Below are positions 1 to 7,475 of a stretch of 34,767 bases of DNA, one piece after another (within the stretch, counting starts at the first letter, position 1; each line of letters opens with the position of its first letter). Origin of the DNA: DASVXQ01 sp046727955 (GTDB taxonomy: Bacteria; Actinomycetota; CALGFH01); the NCBI GenBank assembly GCA_046727955.1, contig JBKPDO010000139.1:1-34767 (forward strand). The letters are read 5' to 3'. Below the pieces are notes generated by a model, which was given only the letters and a program-made list of their open reading frames with translations, was not told the origin of the DNA and made no database searches. A program made the position numbers and the translations under genes.

Positions 1-607
1 GTGCGGGAGAACTGCATGCACGGATTGACAGGGGGCCGCTGGTCGACCACGCCATGGTGAGCTGATTCGAGCACCGGCGGGGAAACCCGCCGGCCTGAGC
101 CCAGACACCTACAGCGTGGGGAACCAGCGGCCTACCTCACCGGCGTTGCGGGAATCGGCAAGCGCTGGCGCGTCCCGCTTCGGGGCATGCCAGCGACAGT
201 GTGGCCGCGCGGACGGACTGGACCCTCAGCCGTGGCGGGTAAGGAGCCTACGGCGGGTCCGAGTTGCCTACCATGCACCGCTAGCCGTTAGCACGCTCCG
301 GTCTAGGTTGTTCGCCGGGGCTGACAGCGGGTTCGCCTCGGCTCACGGATGCTGGCCAGCGGGTTCGCCGCTGCAGACCTCGGATGGCTTGAGAGCCGCT
401 CCAAATGGTCGCTGGCGAGTACACGCCACTGCTCACCAGGATCACTGGCAGCAGGACGGAAGCACCACGCACCTACCGTCAGACTGGGCCGCTCATCCCG
501 TGCCGACGTCCGGTCAGGCCGCGCCGGCGAACCGATGCTGGTGGGAATCGGCGAGGCTGCCGCTACGCGTGAGCACGTTCAAGCCTTCATCAGCACCCAG
601 TCTTGAG
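1..607. other. no gene seen downstream of the CBASS operon
   Basis: This stretch follows the stop codon of cap2. Open frames exist on both strands, but their translations are rich in Arg, Ser and Pro, lack recognisable motifs and have no good ribosome-binding site. In particular I see no JAB/JAMM metalloprotease (Cap3) signature on the minus strand, where cap3 normally follows cap2. It may be decayed accessory DNA of the same element. Confidence 0.5.
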
Positions 608-2362
608 CTACCGCTCGCGCTTGGGGGCAGCAATGGGCAAGAAGTAATGGCATGGACCGTCGCCGGGGGCATGCGGAAGTGCGATCAGGTGTGTGCCGGA
701 TGAGCCCGAGTCCAAGTGGAGAGCCAGTAGGCTCACCAGTGACGCTCCAACAGCGGCTATGTCGGCGGCGGATCCGTGGAAGGTGGGTACGGAACATCCG
801 CGGGTGGGGACGATCTCGTCTCCAGTGGTGGGCTCCTGCCAAAACACGTGGAATCGTTCGAGGTGACCGTCCTTTAGCACGATGGGGCCGGACTGCTCAT
901 CGACCGATGCAGGGCCAGCGGCCAGATCTGGTGCCGACACGGTAAGCAGACCAAGAGTCGCCGTTCGAAGGTCGGTCGCGACTTGAGCCAGCAGCGGACG
1001 TGCGGTGGCGAGCTGCCTGGCTGCCAGATCGAGGTACACACCGACAGCCGTGTCAACGGTTGCGTCGATGATCACGTCACATCCGGGAAGTGGACGATCG
1101 AGCCCGCTGGGTGCTGCGCCCTGGTAGCCTTCCACCACCAGATCGTCGGAGATCTGTCGGAGCCGTTCGCCGAGCTGCTGCGCCTTGTTCCTTCCGATGT
1201 CGTTTTCGACGTAGTTCTGGCGGACGAGGAGCCCACCCTGCACGTCCCCGGGGTCACGAAGGACCAGCCGTGCCGTGCCGGCTCGAGCGAGGAACTCGGC
1301 GATCCAGGAGCCGAGGCCGCCACATCCCCATACCTCGACAACCTTGCCGGCGAACTGTGAGGTCGGCCGGTCCGAGTCTCGTCGGATGTTCACGTCGGAT
1401 CGCTCATCGGACACTGTGCACCACTCGATCGGGGTGTCGGCGGGGATGCTGCTGGAGTTGATCTGTAGCAAGGGTCCGTCACGGGTAGCTACTGCTCGAA
1501 GCAGGTCCGCGAACGTGGGAGGCAGACGAGCCGCGATGAGGTGGTATCCGCTGGCGCGACCCACATGGGGCACAGCGAGGATCACGTACAGAGGCGTCCC
1601 GGAAGGGTTACGCGCAGCGGTCTGCGCCAGCACGGCGGCGACATCATCGGGCCTGGGATGGCCAGTCGCGGCGATCTGTCGGAGCATTCCCGGCAGGGTT
1701 GTTCCCGCCCCGTAGGAGAGCGGCGCCTGGAGGACAATGACGAGCGCCACCTCAGTGGCCCCACGGCGCCCATCCCAGGCGATGACGTCGATCCGATCTG
1801 GCGTCCGAGCAGTAAGCGCAGCGCGCAGGAAGGTCTTGCCGTTGGGTTGCAGCGGCGTCCTCACGACGATGGTTGGAGTGCCAGGGGTGCGGTGGAGCAC
1901 ACCACCGACGGGGTGGAACAACGCGGTCGCAGCGTCAAATCTGCCGGCGGCGCCGTCGTCGAACCAGTCCCACAGGCGGGTGAGGAAGCCGAGCATTCCA
2001 TGCGCTGGATGCCACTCGCGTGCGGGATCGAGGTAGACACACAGGCGGTGGCCCTGCAGGACGTGCGGTTGGCCCACGAAACGACTATGGGTCACCACGG
2101 CATCCGGTGGACGGTACGGGAAGCCAGGCGGGATCCAGATGCTTACGTCCTCGTGGTCTGTTGAGACGGGCAGACCGCTTGGAACGGGGTCCAGGTCCTT
2201 GGTACGAAGACGGATGACGATCCGCAAGACACGCTCTTTATCGAGGCCAGCCTCGTCGATGACCTCGATGCGTTCGGGGTACTCACCGGCGATGCGGCGA
2301 AGCTCGTCTCGGGCTTGTCGCTGACCCTCGGTGAGGACCGGCCTCCGCTTCCTTCGCGCCAT
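608..2362 (-). CDS. cap2: Cap2-like E2-E1 fusion conjugating protein (CBASS)
   Basis: A 584-residue ubiquitin-transfer-like protein. The N-terminal E2-like domain (about 1-150) shows WIPPGFPYRPPDA and then HRLCVYLDP, which places the E2 catalytic Cys at about 108. The C-terminal ThiF/E1 adenylation domain (about 330-580) shows the nucleotide loop GCGGLGS at 346-352, an RQNY motif, IDATVD, and the E1 catalytic Cys at about 523 in RGCSVPTF. In type II CBASS, Cap2 joins the C-terminus of the CD-NTase to targets and raises its activity. The neighbouring CD-NTase ends in Ala-Gly, a suitable donor end. The gene starts at ATG 2362, 9 bp after the CD-NTase stop, with GGGAAGGA just upstream, so it is the last gene of the operon. 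The length fits a full E2-E1 Cap2. No cap3 follows. The family call is firm; the substrate is inferred. Confidence 0.9.
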   Translation of the reverse strand: MARRKRRPVLTEGQRQARDELRRIAGEYPERIEVIDEAGLDKERVLRIVIRLRTKDLDPVPSGLPVSTDHEDVSIWIPPGFPYRPPDAVVTHSRFVGQPHVLQGHRLCVYLDPAREWHPAHGMLGFLTRLWDWFDDGAAGRFDAATALFHPVGGVLHRTPGTPTIVVRTPLQPNGKTFLRAALTARTPDRIDVIAWDGRRGATEVALVIVLQAPLSYGAGTTLPGMLRQIAATGHPRPDDVAAVLAQTAARNPSGTPLYVILAVPHVGRASGYHLIAARLPPTFADLLRAVATRDGPLLQINSSSIPADTPIEWCTVSDERSDVNIRRDSDRPTSQFAGKVVEVWGCGGLGSWIAEFLARAGTARLVLRDPGDVQGGLLVRQNYVENDIGRNKAQQLGERLRQISDDLVVEGYQGAAPSGLDRPLPGCDVIIDATVDTAVGVYLDLAARQLATARPLLAQVATDLRTATLGLLTVSAPDLAAGPASVDEQSGPIVLKDGHLERFHVFWQEPTTGDEIVPTRGCSVPTFHGSAADIAAVGASLVSLLALHLDSGSSGTHLIALPHAPGDGPCHYFLPIAAPKRER

Positions 2363-2371
2363 TCCTTCCCA

Positions 2372-3361
2372 TCACCCGGCTCGACCGGGCCGGATCGACG
2401 CGGTAGGTGCGACCGGACCGAACCGGCCGCTGGACTGCTTCACAGGCGGTGCCTTGAATCCGTCCCCGAAGATGTCCTGCCACAGCGCGACGCTCTCATC
2501 TTTATCTTCTTCGTGGTAAGCCGTGCTGATGTCGGTCGCGTACTTGTGGATCTTGTCGCGGAAGTTGGCGTAGGTCGTGTCGTCCCACCGGTGGTCAAAC
2601 GTCACACCCGACCCGGACGGGTCGGCGACGGACGGTCGCGTTTCGTTCTGCTGAAGCCACTCATCGAGGTCGTTGACGATATGGAGCAGTGTCGTGGGCA
2701 CGTCGGCGTAGTAACCGGGATCGGCGATCGTTCTCCACTGCTCGACCCGCTCACCGACCAGCGTGGTGAGGATCACGGACCGTGTGCCGAGGAAGGTTCC
2801 CTTATGGTCGCGGAGAAACTTCAGAAGACGGATCACCTTCCGGAGGGTCTTACCGGTGATCTCGTCCTTGGTCCGCATCCACTGCGTGAACCCGTCCGGA
2901 TTGGTGTCCTCCCACTTGTCCTCATCCCGGTTCACGATCACCCGCCGCCCCCCCGACAGGTGCAGGTAAGGAACGATGTCGACGTGACAGCTGTTGGCAT
3001 ACGTGAGCCTCACGCACCGGCACTTGCGGTTGCGAGGCATGTCCTTGTACGTGCTGTGACGGCCCAGCGCGGCATAGACCTGCTCGATGTAGCTCTTCGG
3101 GCTCAGTGACCACTCTGGATCCTCGTCAAGCAGCAATAGGAAGTCTGCGTCGAATTCGCCGTCACCCCTGGGTGGCCTGATGATCGTGCGGTGCGCCCAG
3201 GACCCCTGCGGGATCTTGTCTCGAACGTATGGCCCGAGGATCGAGTCGTCGGCCAGCGCGGCATAAATAGACTCGACCCGGGAATCGAGGAGTCCGAGGC
3301 TGCCCTTGCTCAAGTTCACCGTGTCGCGAAGCAAGGTGTCGAAATGGGCGATGAGCTTCAC
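2372..3361 (-). CDS. CD-NTase (cGAS/DncV-like nucleotidyltransferase), CBASS signal synthase
   Basis: A 329-residue SMODS-type nucleotidyltransferase expected to make a cyclic di- or trinucleotide when phage is sensed. The pol-beta core is intact: the helix motif QGSWAHRT (Gly-Ser at 53-54), metal-binding Asp71 and Asp73 in EFDADFLLLL, and the third Asp at about 128 in CHVDIVPYL. The C-terminal part carries an LWQDIFGDGF motif, similar to the tail of clade C/D enzymes, and ends IRPGRAG. A terminal Gly fits conjugation by Cap2. The start is GTG 3361, with GGAGG 8 bases upstream. It lies 51 bp after capV and 9 bp before cap2. The clade and nucleotide product cannot be read from the sequence. 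Confidence 0.9.
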   Translation of the reverse strand: MKLIAHFDTLLRDTVNLSKGSLGLLDSRVESIYAALADDSILGPYVRDKIPQGSWAHRTIIRPPRGDGEFDADFLLLLDEDPEWSLSPKSYIEQVYAALGRHSTYKDMPRNRKCRCVRLTYANSCHVDIVPYLHLSGGRRVIVNRDEDKWEDTNPDGFTQWMRTKDEITGKTLRKVIRLLKFLRDHKGTFLGTRSVILTTLVGERVEQWRTIADPGYYADVPTTLLHIVNDLDEWLQQNETRPSVADPSGSGVTFDHRWDDTTYANFRDKIHKYATDISTAYHEEDKDESVALWQDIFGDGFKAPPVKQSSGRFGPVAPTASIRPGRAG

Positions 3362-3412
3362 CGTTTGGCCTCCAGGACCGGTCGACGGCTGGTGATCGGC
3401 TGTGCGTTGGAA

Positions 3413-4414
3413 TCAAGCATCGATGTTGGTCTTGCCGTGGAGCGGGATGTAGGGGTCGGCCTGCTGCTTGGTAAACGCCTTCACCGAGGGAGCGGCCCTG
3501 CGGCTGACGTCCTCGGCGAGACCGCGGATACGCCTTCGGTCGATGCGGTCAAGGCGGAACAGTCCCGCTGGGACTATCGGATCGATCCGAAGGACCTGCG
3601 TCGGCCCGATCAGATGCTCGACCGCGTGAAACGAGCCGACGCTCTGGGCCCGAAGGACAAGCGGAGCCGCCGCTCGAGCCCATTGCCACAAGCCGCCCTG
3701 ATCGAGGCTGTTGGGCAGATCGGTCAGCTCGTCGGTGGTGCCGAGCGACAACACGCGGATATTCTCCAGCGCTATCCCAAGCATGCTAACGGCCTCGGCA
3801 ACACCGACCAGGGCAGGATTGCTGGCCCACACGCCGCCGTCCACAAGGCGGTGATGGCGAAGGCCAAATGCGGGCAGAAAGGTCGGAGCAGCCGTCGTAG
3901 CCATGGCAACATCGACCATCAACTCACGCCAGTCCCGCGTCAGGCGCTCATGATGCGGAGTCTTGAACACGTACACGTCATTGCGGTCGAGGCTATAAGC
4001 GGGAATGACGAGCCTCTTCCTGCTCGCCCCGAGGGTCTGCTCTCCAAAGATCGCCTCAAGGGCTTCCCGAAGGCGGATCGCCGAATGCTTAGGTGCCCAC
4101 AGACGCCGCACGACTCCTCGCCCCGCGCCGAAGATGTACGGGCCCCTGTCGGCATAGAAGTCGACAATGTCGGCGGGCCGCAGACCTGCGCCCAGACCTA
4201 GTGCGATCAGCCCACCCGTCGAGGTGCCGACGATCAGATCGAAGTGATCGTCAACCGAAGCGTTGAGATCGTTCTCCAGCTCGGCGAGCACCGCAGCCGA
4301 GAAAAGACCCTTCAGGCCACCGCCGTCCAGCGACAGGATCTGGAATCGGCGTGTCCTGCTAGGCCGGATAACACGATCATCCACCGCCGCAGGGCCTATC
4401 TCCGCTGCCGTCAT
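3413..4414 (-). CDS. capV: CapV-like patatin phospholipase, CBASS effector
   Basis: A 333-residue patatin-family lipase, the likely death effector: binding of the CD-NTase product would switch on cleavage of membrane phospholipids. Visible motifs are the oxyanion loop DGGGLKG at 30-36, the nucleophile elbow GTSTGG with Ser65, and the catalytic Asp192 in VDGGVWASNP; together these are the patatin Ser-Asp dyad. There is no signal peptide, as expected for an enzyme acting on the inner membrane from the cytoplasm. I chose ATG 4414 because GCAAGGAGGACAG lies directly before it. The longer frame from GTG 4429 would place that ribosome-binding site inside the gene. It is the first gene of the three-gene operon. 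The activating nucleotide is unknown. Confidence 0.9.
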   Translation of the reverse strand: MTAAEIGPAAVDDRVIRPSRTRRFQILSLDGGGLKGLFSAAVLAELENDLNASVDDHFDLIVGTSTGGLIALGLGAGLRPADIVDFYADRGPYIFGAGRGVVRRLWAPKHSAIRLREALEAIFGEQTLGASRKRLVIPAYSLDRNDVYVFKTPHHERLTRDWRELMVDVAMATTAAPTFLPAFGLRHHRLVDGGVWASNPALVGVAEAVSMLGIALENIRVLSLGTTDELTDLPNSLDQGGLWQWARAAAPLVLRAQSVGSFHAVEHLIGPTQVLRIDPIVPAGLFRLDRIDRRRIRGLAEDVSRRAAPSVKAFTKQQADPYIPLHGKTNIDA

Positions 4415-4466
4415 CTGTCCTCCTTGCACCGGATGGGCCGCAACGTCGCGCAGTCCTCGACATCCT

Positions 4467-4496
4467 CACAGGTCCTGGCTGTGGCCAGGACCCGTG
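4467..4496 (-). promoter_or_regulatory. perfect inverted repeat before the CBASS operon
   Basis: GGTCCTGGC and GCCAGGACC form a perfect 9-bp inverted repeat around a 4-base spacer. In RNA transcribed from the minus strand the stem extends to 13 pairs with one G-U pair. It lies 53-82 bases upstream of the capV start. It could be an operator for a dimeric regulator or a leader hairpin. A TAGACT hexamer about 80 bases further upstream could be a -10 box, but this is weak. Confidence 0.5.
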
Positions 4497-5609
4497 GACC
4501 ACTGACGACACCACCCTCGCGGACACGGAGGACTCGGCCAGCGAACCAGTCTACCTGCTCGACGCACCGAATCACACCGGTGTAATTACCGTGCCCGAGT
4601 CCGGTGGCCGCCGTTGCACCGCCGCGGTGAACGCGCGTGGGGGCATCAACGACCGTCGCGAGGTCGTTACCCCGAAGCTGGGCACCGGCTTCGCGCCGGT
4701 CGGCCGCGGACGGCGCGGCTTCCCCCGGTGTTGGACTCGACACCGCAGCCGACCTCCGCAGGATGAGTGCGGCCAGGGCTTGATCCAGGCCTGAGGCCTG
4801 ACGGAATACGCAACACTCGAATACGGGTCTCTACCAGTACCCACGAAGCCGGCGGCGCGGCCATCACGCGCCGCACCCGCGCTGACAGCGCCCCACCGTG
4901 GTGCACGCCTGCTGACCAACGGCACGGCGACGCTCACCGCCACGCCAACCGCGACCGCGACCAAAGCACACTCGACTCACTGACAGCCTCTGTTAGCCGT
5001 GCACCGCGCCACTCACAGCCGTGCTGGCACCTCGCTGTCACGCTGCTATCGCTCCTGTTCAGGCCGCTGTGAGGCCTGCGGTGAGTCCGCCCTGCCTTGC
5101 TGGGACGACCCTGTCGCCTCAGCCAAGAGAACCCAGAATGCCGCAGCACGCAGTGCCCACCTCTTGTCTCTGGCGCGGCCGAGTCGGCTTGGCTGCCGCT
5201 GGAGAGACCTGGCCGCGCCGCCTCCTGATCGATCTGGGTCACAAGGGAGGCTGACCACCGTTGCCCGGAGCAGCCGACGCCCAGCATGTTCAGCCCGAAT
5301 CTTCGGGCGGCCAGGAGCAGCCACTTGCCGTGCCATTGGAGGACCACGATCTCATCGACAGCACCAGTGCACGGCGAAAGCGCCGCCAGCAAGGCCCTGC
5401 GCCGACTTCGAGTGCGGTGACAATCAGGCCAGCCAAGGTGATCTGGCGGTTCCTACCCGAGGATCGATCCCGCCTACAGCGCCTCCTACGGCTTCTGTTC
5501 GAGGAGGACGCTGGACAGAAGCAGGTTGGACGGTGGTGATCGTCATAGTCGCTGGCGGGAGAGGAGGCGACCCGGTCTAGGGAGATCGTGGCGGCGCCAT
5601 GGTAAACTC
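4497..5609. other. gap between CBASS operon and recombinase, no convincing gene
   Basis: About 1.1 kb between the capV leader and the LexA box. Several open frames of 80-190 codons cross it on both strands, but they have skewed composition, no recognisable motifs and no supporting ribosome-binding sites. The only weak candidate is the short frame at 5417-5539, listed separately. The region may hold decayed genes of the integrated element. Confidence 0.45.
5417..5539 (+). CDS. possible small protein or gene remnant before the recombinase
   Basis: A 40-codon frame from GTG 5417, with a protein-like stretch KVIWRFLPEDRSRLQRLLRL that is amphipathic and looks more like coding sequence than its surroundings. 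The ribosome-binding site is weak and I recognise no family. It could be the 3' end of a decayed gene, or a small helper such as a directionality factor, but nothing in the sequence shows that. Low confidence. Confidence 0.2.
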   Translation: MTIRPAKVIWRFLPEDRSRLQRLLRLLFEEDAGQKQVGRW

Positions 5610-5623
5610 CGAACGCATGTTTG
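5610..5623 (+). promoter_or_regulatory. LexA (SOS) box upstream of the serine recombinase
   Basis: CGAACGCATGTTTG matches every position of the actinobacterial LexA consensus CGAACRNRYGTTYG. It lies 173 bases upstream of the recombinase start, and a TAAACT hexamer (5603-5608) directly precedes it. This suggests DNA-damage control of the recombinase or of a short leader transcript. Confidence 0.6.
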
Positions 5624-5796
5624 ATTCCGATTTAGGACAAGCGAGTCCGTGAATTGGACAAGTCGGCTGGGTCATCTGACCATCCCGCACGTAGGGCCGT
5701 CATGCGGCAGGTCCGGCCGGAGCGGTCGCGGGGATCCGTGGCAAGTCGAACGCCAGCTCCAGGAGCACCGCGAGTAGCAGGAAGGAGCACTCGTCC

Positions 5797-7335
5797 ATGG
5801 CCACCCCAAGTACGGTTCACGCGGCTGTGATCCGCGCGGCGACCTATCGGCGTGTGAGCACCTTCAGCCAACTCGGTGGTACCTCGCCCGAGACGCAGCT
5901 TGAGCGCGCCTTGGCGCTCATCAGGCGAGAGAGCTGGCAGCATGTTGGGGACTTCTTCGACGGTGGAGTCCCCGGGGCCAAGGAGTCACGCCCCGATCTC
6001 GACCGGCTGTTCGAGATGTGCCGCGCCGGTCTCGTCGACGTGGTGGTAGTAGGGGATCTTTCCCGGCTCAGCCGGGACCTGCGCAACAGCCTCAACTTCG
6101 AGCATGAGCTACGCCAGCTCGGCGTGGAAGTCATCGACGCGGACAACCCGAACGCCGACGAGCTGGCGCGGATGTTCAGCTACCTGCAGAACCATTGGAT
6201 GCGGGACCAGATCCGCAAGAACACCCACCGGGGCATCCTGGCCGCCGCCCAGCAGGGCTACTGGGGCGTCTGCGTCCCGCCGTTCGGCTGGCGGACCACG
6301 GAGGCGCCAGACAACCCCAAGCGGAGGGTCGTCGTGCGCCATGAGGTCGAAGCGCACACGATCGAGACCGCCGTCGAGTTGCTTGTGGACAAGCAGTTGA
6401 CCTGCTGGGAGGCAGCCAAGGAGCTGAACACGCTCGGCCTGCGCCCCCGCAAGGGCACCCGCTGGACGAACACGAGCTTGCGGTACGTGTTGAAGTCCGG
6501 CCATCTGGCGGGCGACTGGGTGCTGCGTAAGCATGACCTGGATGGCACTCTGCGCGAATTCACCATCCGCGGTCCACAGATCATCACCTCCGACCGGATG
6601 CGAGAACTGCACGAGGCGCTCGACGCGACGGCCAGAGTCAGACCAGGCAACCGGGTGTATCCGCTGACCGGGCGCGTGATCGGGCTGTGCGGCCAGCCTT
6701 ACACCGGCTCCTACCGGGCCGACCGGGACCTGCGGCAGTACGAGTGTCGGACCAACCAGACCGTCTTCAACGCCGCGGGCCATCGCTGCTGGTGCCCACG
6801 CGTCGAGGCTGGCTGGCTCGAGACGACGGTGTGGGCCGAGGTGGAGAAGGTGCTGAGCGACCCTGAGCGACTGCTCGGCATGGCGCGGGAGTACCTCGAC
6901 CAACGTGGCAGGGAGATGCACTCGGAGGCCGACCAGCTTCGCAGCCTGGACCGGCGCATTACCGAGGCCAAGCGGCGGCGCACCAACCTCGCGCTTGCCG
7001 CAGCCGACACCGGCCCTGATGCCGTCGCAGACGCGCTGGCCGAGATCACCAGCCAGATCGATGAGCTGGAGCGGAAGCGCGAGCAGGCCCACGCGTGGGC
7101 GCAGGCTAACGCGGAACGCGCCGCGCTGGTGCGGAACCTCGGCCGGCTCGCCGAGACCGCCAAACGCAGGCTCGCCAACCCGACCCCGGAGTATCAGCGC
7201 GACGTGCTCGCCGCGCTCGACGTCCAGGTGCGCATCGTGCGCGCGGAGGTCCGCGTGCGCCGGCACGTCCGACCGGACCTCCGCATCACGGGGGTGCTGC
7301 CACTGTTCGGTAACCCCGACGACGCGCTTGCTTGA
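5797..7335 (+). CDS. large serine recombinase (site-specific integrase)
   Basis: A 512-residue large serine recombinase that would integrate and excise the element carrying the CBASS operon. The N-terminal resolvase domain has YRRVSTFSQ with catalytic Ser21, then GDLSRLSRD. The Recombinase domain follows (GYWGVCVPPFGW, then a DNA-binding helical region). A zinc-ribbon segment around 290-335 has Cys residues in LCGQPY, YECRT and HRCWC. A charged coiled-coil (about 370-440) and a basic tail complete the protein. The start ATG 5797 has AGGAAGGAG about 8 bases upstream. The stop codon lies exactly at the break in a pirin gene, so the gene abuts its own attachment site, as is usual. It is somewhat shorter than phiC31 integrase. 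All catalytic motifs appear intact. Confidence 0.93.
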   Translation: MATPSTVHAAVIRAATYRRVSTFSQLGGTSPETQLERALALIRRESWQHVGDFFDGGVPGAKESRPDLDRLFEMCRAGLVDVVVVGDLSRLSRDLRNSLNFEHELRQLGVEVIDADNPNADELARMFSYLQNHWMRDQIRKNTHRGILAAAQQGYWGVCVPPFGWRTTEAPDNPKRRVVVRHEVEAHTIETAVELLVDKQLTCWEAAKELNTLGLRPRKGTRWTNTSLRYVLKSGHLAGDWVLRKHDLDGTLREFTIRGPQIITSDRMRELHEALDATARVRPGNRVYPLTGRVIGLCGQPYTGSYRADRDLRQYECRTNQTVFNAAGHRCWCPRVEAGWLETTVWAEVEKVLSDPERLLGMAREYLDQRGREMHSEADQLRSLDRRITEAKRRRTNLALAAADTGPDAVADALAEITSQIDELERKREQAHAWAQANAERAALVRNLGRLAETAKRRLANPTPEYQRDVLAALDVQVRIVRAEVRVRRHVRPDLRITGVLPLFGNPDDALA

Positions 7336-7350
7336 ACACCCGCATCGCGC
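7326..7350. other. probable attachment-site junction of the integrated element
   Basis: The pirin reading frame (minus strand) matches its family up to residue 43, at about base 7334. Beyond that it becomes unrelated sequence that is also the end of the recombinase gene. The crossover must lie near the shared bases TTGAACACC around 7332-7340. The exact core cannot be fixed without the other end of the element, which is outside the window. Confidence 0.5.
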
Positions 7351-7462
7351 CGAACCCGTTGTTCTCGGGGTCCCGATAGTGATCAAAAGAGAAGTGCCAG
7401 CGGGCCGTGAACCAGCCGCCTTCCTCGCGGTGGATTTCCTTGTCACGCCGGATCGTCAGCAT
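7337..7462 (-). pseudogene. pirin family protein, 5' fragment cut by integration
   Basis: The minus-strand frame from ATG 7462 reads MLTIRRDKE, then WHFSFDHYRDPENNGFGAMR and VF, which is the typical N-terminus of a YhhW-type pirin (cupin, about 230 residues). The match stops after about 43 residues at the end of the recombinase gene. AAGGGAG upstream is a good ribosome-binding site, and the start lies 13 bp after the amidohydrolase stop, so the two were probably co-transcribed. The tail to 7286 is read-through into element DNA. The missing C-terminal part should sit at the other end of the element. Confidence 0.75.
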
Positions 7463-7475
7463 CTTGTACTCCCTT

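Noticed and set aside
1..607. Possible cap3 gene after cap2
   Set aside because: No JAB HxH...D motif in any minus-strand frame.
116..703. Plus-strand open frame of 195 codons at the left edge
   Set aside because: No motif, Arg/Ser/Pro-rich composition, overlaps the end of cap2, and no ribosome-binding site.
7320..7350. Identity of the junction with the phiC31 attB
   Set aside because: The bases around the junction do not resemble the known phiC31 attB core; only the target gene family agrees.
6109..7446. Long minus-strand open frame opposite the recombinase
   Set aside because: It is a GC-driven shadow of the recombinase frame; its sequence has no family features.
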